Shown piece after piece: positions 63,259 to 64,000 of a DNA stretch of 64,000 bases. A program made the translations under genes and the position numbers. Location of the stretch: NCBI GenBank assembly GCA_964646815.1, contig CAZYFH010000017.1:10172-74171 (forward strand), given 5' to 3'. This DNA is from CAZYFH01 sp964646815. GTDB taxonomy: Bacteria > Acidobacteriota > Vicinamibacteria > Vicinamibacterales > UBA8438. The notes under the pieces are model-generated. The model searched no databases. It had not been told where the DNA came from and saw only the letters and a list, made by a program, of their open reading frames with translations. Each line of letters starts with the position of its first letter. The first letter of the stretch is position 1.

Positions 63259-64000
63259 ATGAAGGTCAGCAGCTCTGTCCGTTTCGCGGCGCCTTTGTTA
63301 CTGTGCATGTTCGCGCTCAGCCACGCTCAGGAGCAACCCTCTATCGGCGTACCGGTGCCGCCGTTGGGTGCAGGACCATGGGTGTTCGACACAGCCGAAC
63401 AGCACAGGGTCCGGGTCAGCGTCGTGACCAAAGGGCTCTCGCATCCATGGGCCATCGCGTTCCTCCCCGACGGAGGCATGCTAGTCACCGAGCGACCCGG
63501 TCGTCTCCGCATCGTTCGCGACGGAGTACTCGAGCAGCCCGCCATTACCGGCGTGCCACCGGTCAGAACCGACGGCAATGGCGGGCTGATGGATGTCGCC
63601 CTCCATCCCCACTTTGCCGACAATCACCTCGTCTATCTCACCTATACCAAGCCCGCGGGTGGCGGCAGGGGCGCACCGGCGCTCGCGCGGGGCCGACTTG
63701 AGGCTGGCGCGCTCACCGACGTCCGAGACCTCCTCGTCACGGAGGCATACGAAGGGAACTCGGGTCTCAACGGCCGTGTCGCCTTTGGGCGTGACGGGAA
63801 AGTCTACATGTCCACCGGCGGCAGGGTGGCGACGGTATCGCAAGATCCGATGAGCCTGCGCGGAAAAGTTCTGCGGGTCAACGACGATGGCTCAGTGCCG
63901 GACGACAACCCGTTCGTGAGCCAACCAGGCCACCGACCGGAAATCTACACCTTCGGACATCGCAATACGCTGGGTCTCATCCTGCACCCTGAGAGCGGGG
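63259..64000 (+). CDS. soluble PQQ-dependent sugar dehydrogenase (partial)
   Basis: The gene runs off the right end after 247 codons. A signal peptide (RFAAPLLLCMFALSHAQ) is followed by VTKGLSHPWAIAFLPDGGMLVTERPGRLRIV, the hallmark of the aldose sugar dehydrogenase/YliI family (GLxxPWxxAFLPDGxxLVTER). GLMDVALHPHFADNHLVYLTYT and EIYTFGHRNTLGLILHPESG also match, with the catalytic His of this family in HPHF or near GLSHPW. Start 63259 follows GGGAGGTTCGC. It oxidises sugars in the periplasm and needs PQQ and Ca2+. Confidence 0.92.
   Translation, partial: MKVSSSVRFAAPLLLCMFALSHAQEQPSIGVPVPPLGAGPWVFDTAEQHRVRVSVVTKGLSHPWAIAFLPDGGMLVTERPGRLRIVRDGVLEQPAITGVPPVRTDGNGGLMDVALHPHFADNHLVYLTYTKPAGGGRGAPALARGRLEAGALTDVRDLLVTEAYEGNSGLNGRVAFGRDGKVYMSTGGRVATVSQDPMSLRGKVLRVNDDGSVPDDNPFVSQPGHRPEIYTFGHRNTLGLILHPESG

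Noticed and set aside
1..64000. tRNA, rRNA and CRISPR arrays
   Set aside because: I scanned by eye for TpsiC-loop motifs and regularly spaced repeats and found none convincing; a covariance search would be decisive.

Overview
The window is a 64 kb piece of a GC-rich (about two-thirds GC by eye) Gram-negative genome. Several independent quinoprotein beta-propellers, a DUF5916 outer-membrane protein, DUF2911, tannase-like and class-C serine hydrolases, N-terminal stubs of Ser/Thr kinase genes and a large share of decayed genes point to Acidobacteriota, probably a Vicinamibacteria-like lineage. This is inference from gene content: there is no rRNA or other marker gene here.

Layout. 77-5155 (minus strand) is a four-gene operon matching the GTPase-centred conflict systems known from computational genomics: a GASH-like helical protein, two GTPases and GAP1; any effector would lie beyond the left edge. 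5263-13272 holds a quinoprotein-like propeller, a TauD dioxygenase, a DASS carrier, a truncated SLC12 transporter, ppk1 and a Tat-exported serine hydrolase. 13259-18859 holds a TetR remnant, a membrane coiled-coil protein with a near-consensus promoter, a DEAD-box helicase, a gutted PQQ dehydrogenase, a MazF-type toxin-antitoxin pair and a dead methyltransferase. 18868-29246 is oxidative metabolism: cytochrome-fused and plain quinoprotein dehydrogenases, a tannase-like esterase, a second esterase and pntAA-pntAB-pntB, whose first gene overlaps the preceding dehydrogenase. 29290-36360 has a frameshifted PilZ gene, a VTT protein, nucleoside deoxyribosyltransferase, MsrB, a TolB-N/CBM9/DUF5916 fusion, a PAP2 fragment and a monoheme protein. 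36939-50525 has a membrane-anchored MutS-like ATPase, DUF2911, more propellers, an octaheme cytochrome, DUF2231, a sterol-desaturase-type protein, a serine hydrolase with an altered SxxK motif and another PQQ dehydrogenase. 50617-55546 has a decayed SecA-like gene, two coupled hypotheticals, a BlaI repressor and a LuxR remnant. 55587-60852 is the most distinctive right-hand locus: a PqqD-like/radical SAM/SPASM protein fused to an ArsM-like methyltransferase, divergent from a cyclopropane-fatty-acid-synthase-like methyltransferase and a geranylgeranyl-reductase-type flavoprotein. 60853-64000 ends with a YjbQ fragment, two more kinase stubs, an HbpS/GlcG protein, an unknown exported protein and the start of a soluble PQQ sugar dehydrogenase.

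As a whole the segment is rich in periplasmic redox enzymes (seven intact or partial propeller genes plus one remnant) and in about a dozen pseudogenes, many of them stubs at gene boundaries. Short dispersed palindromes recur between genes. I saw no tRNA, rRNA, CRISPR array or intact transposase.
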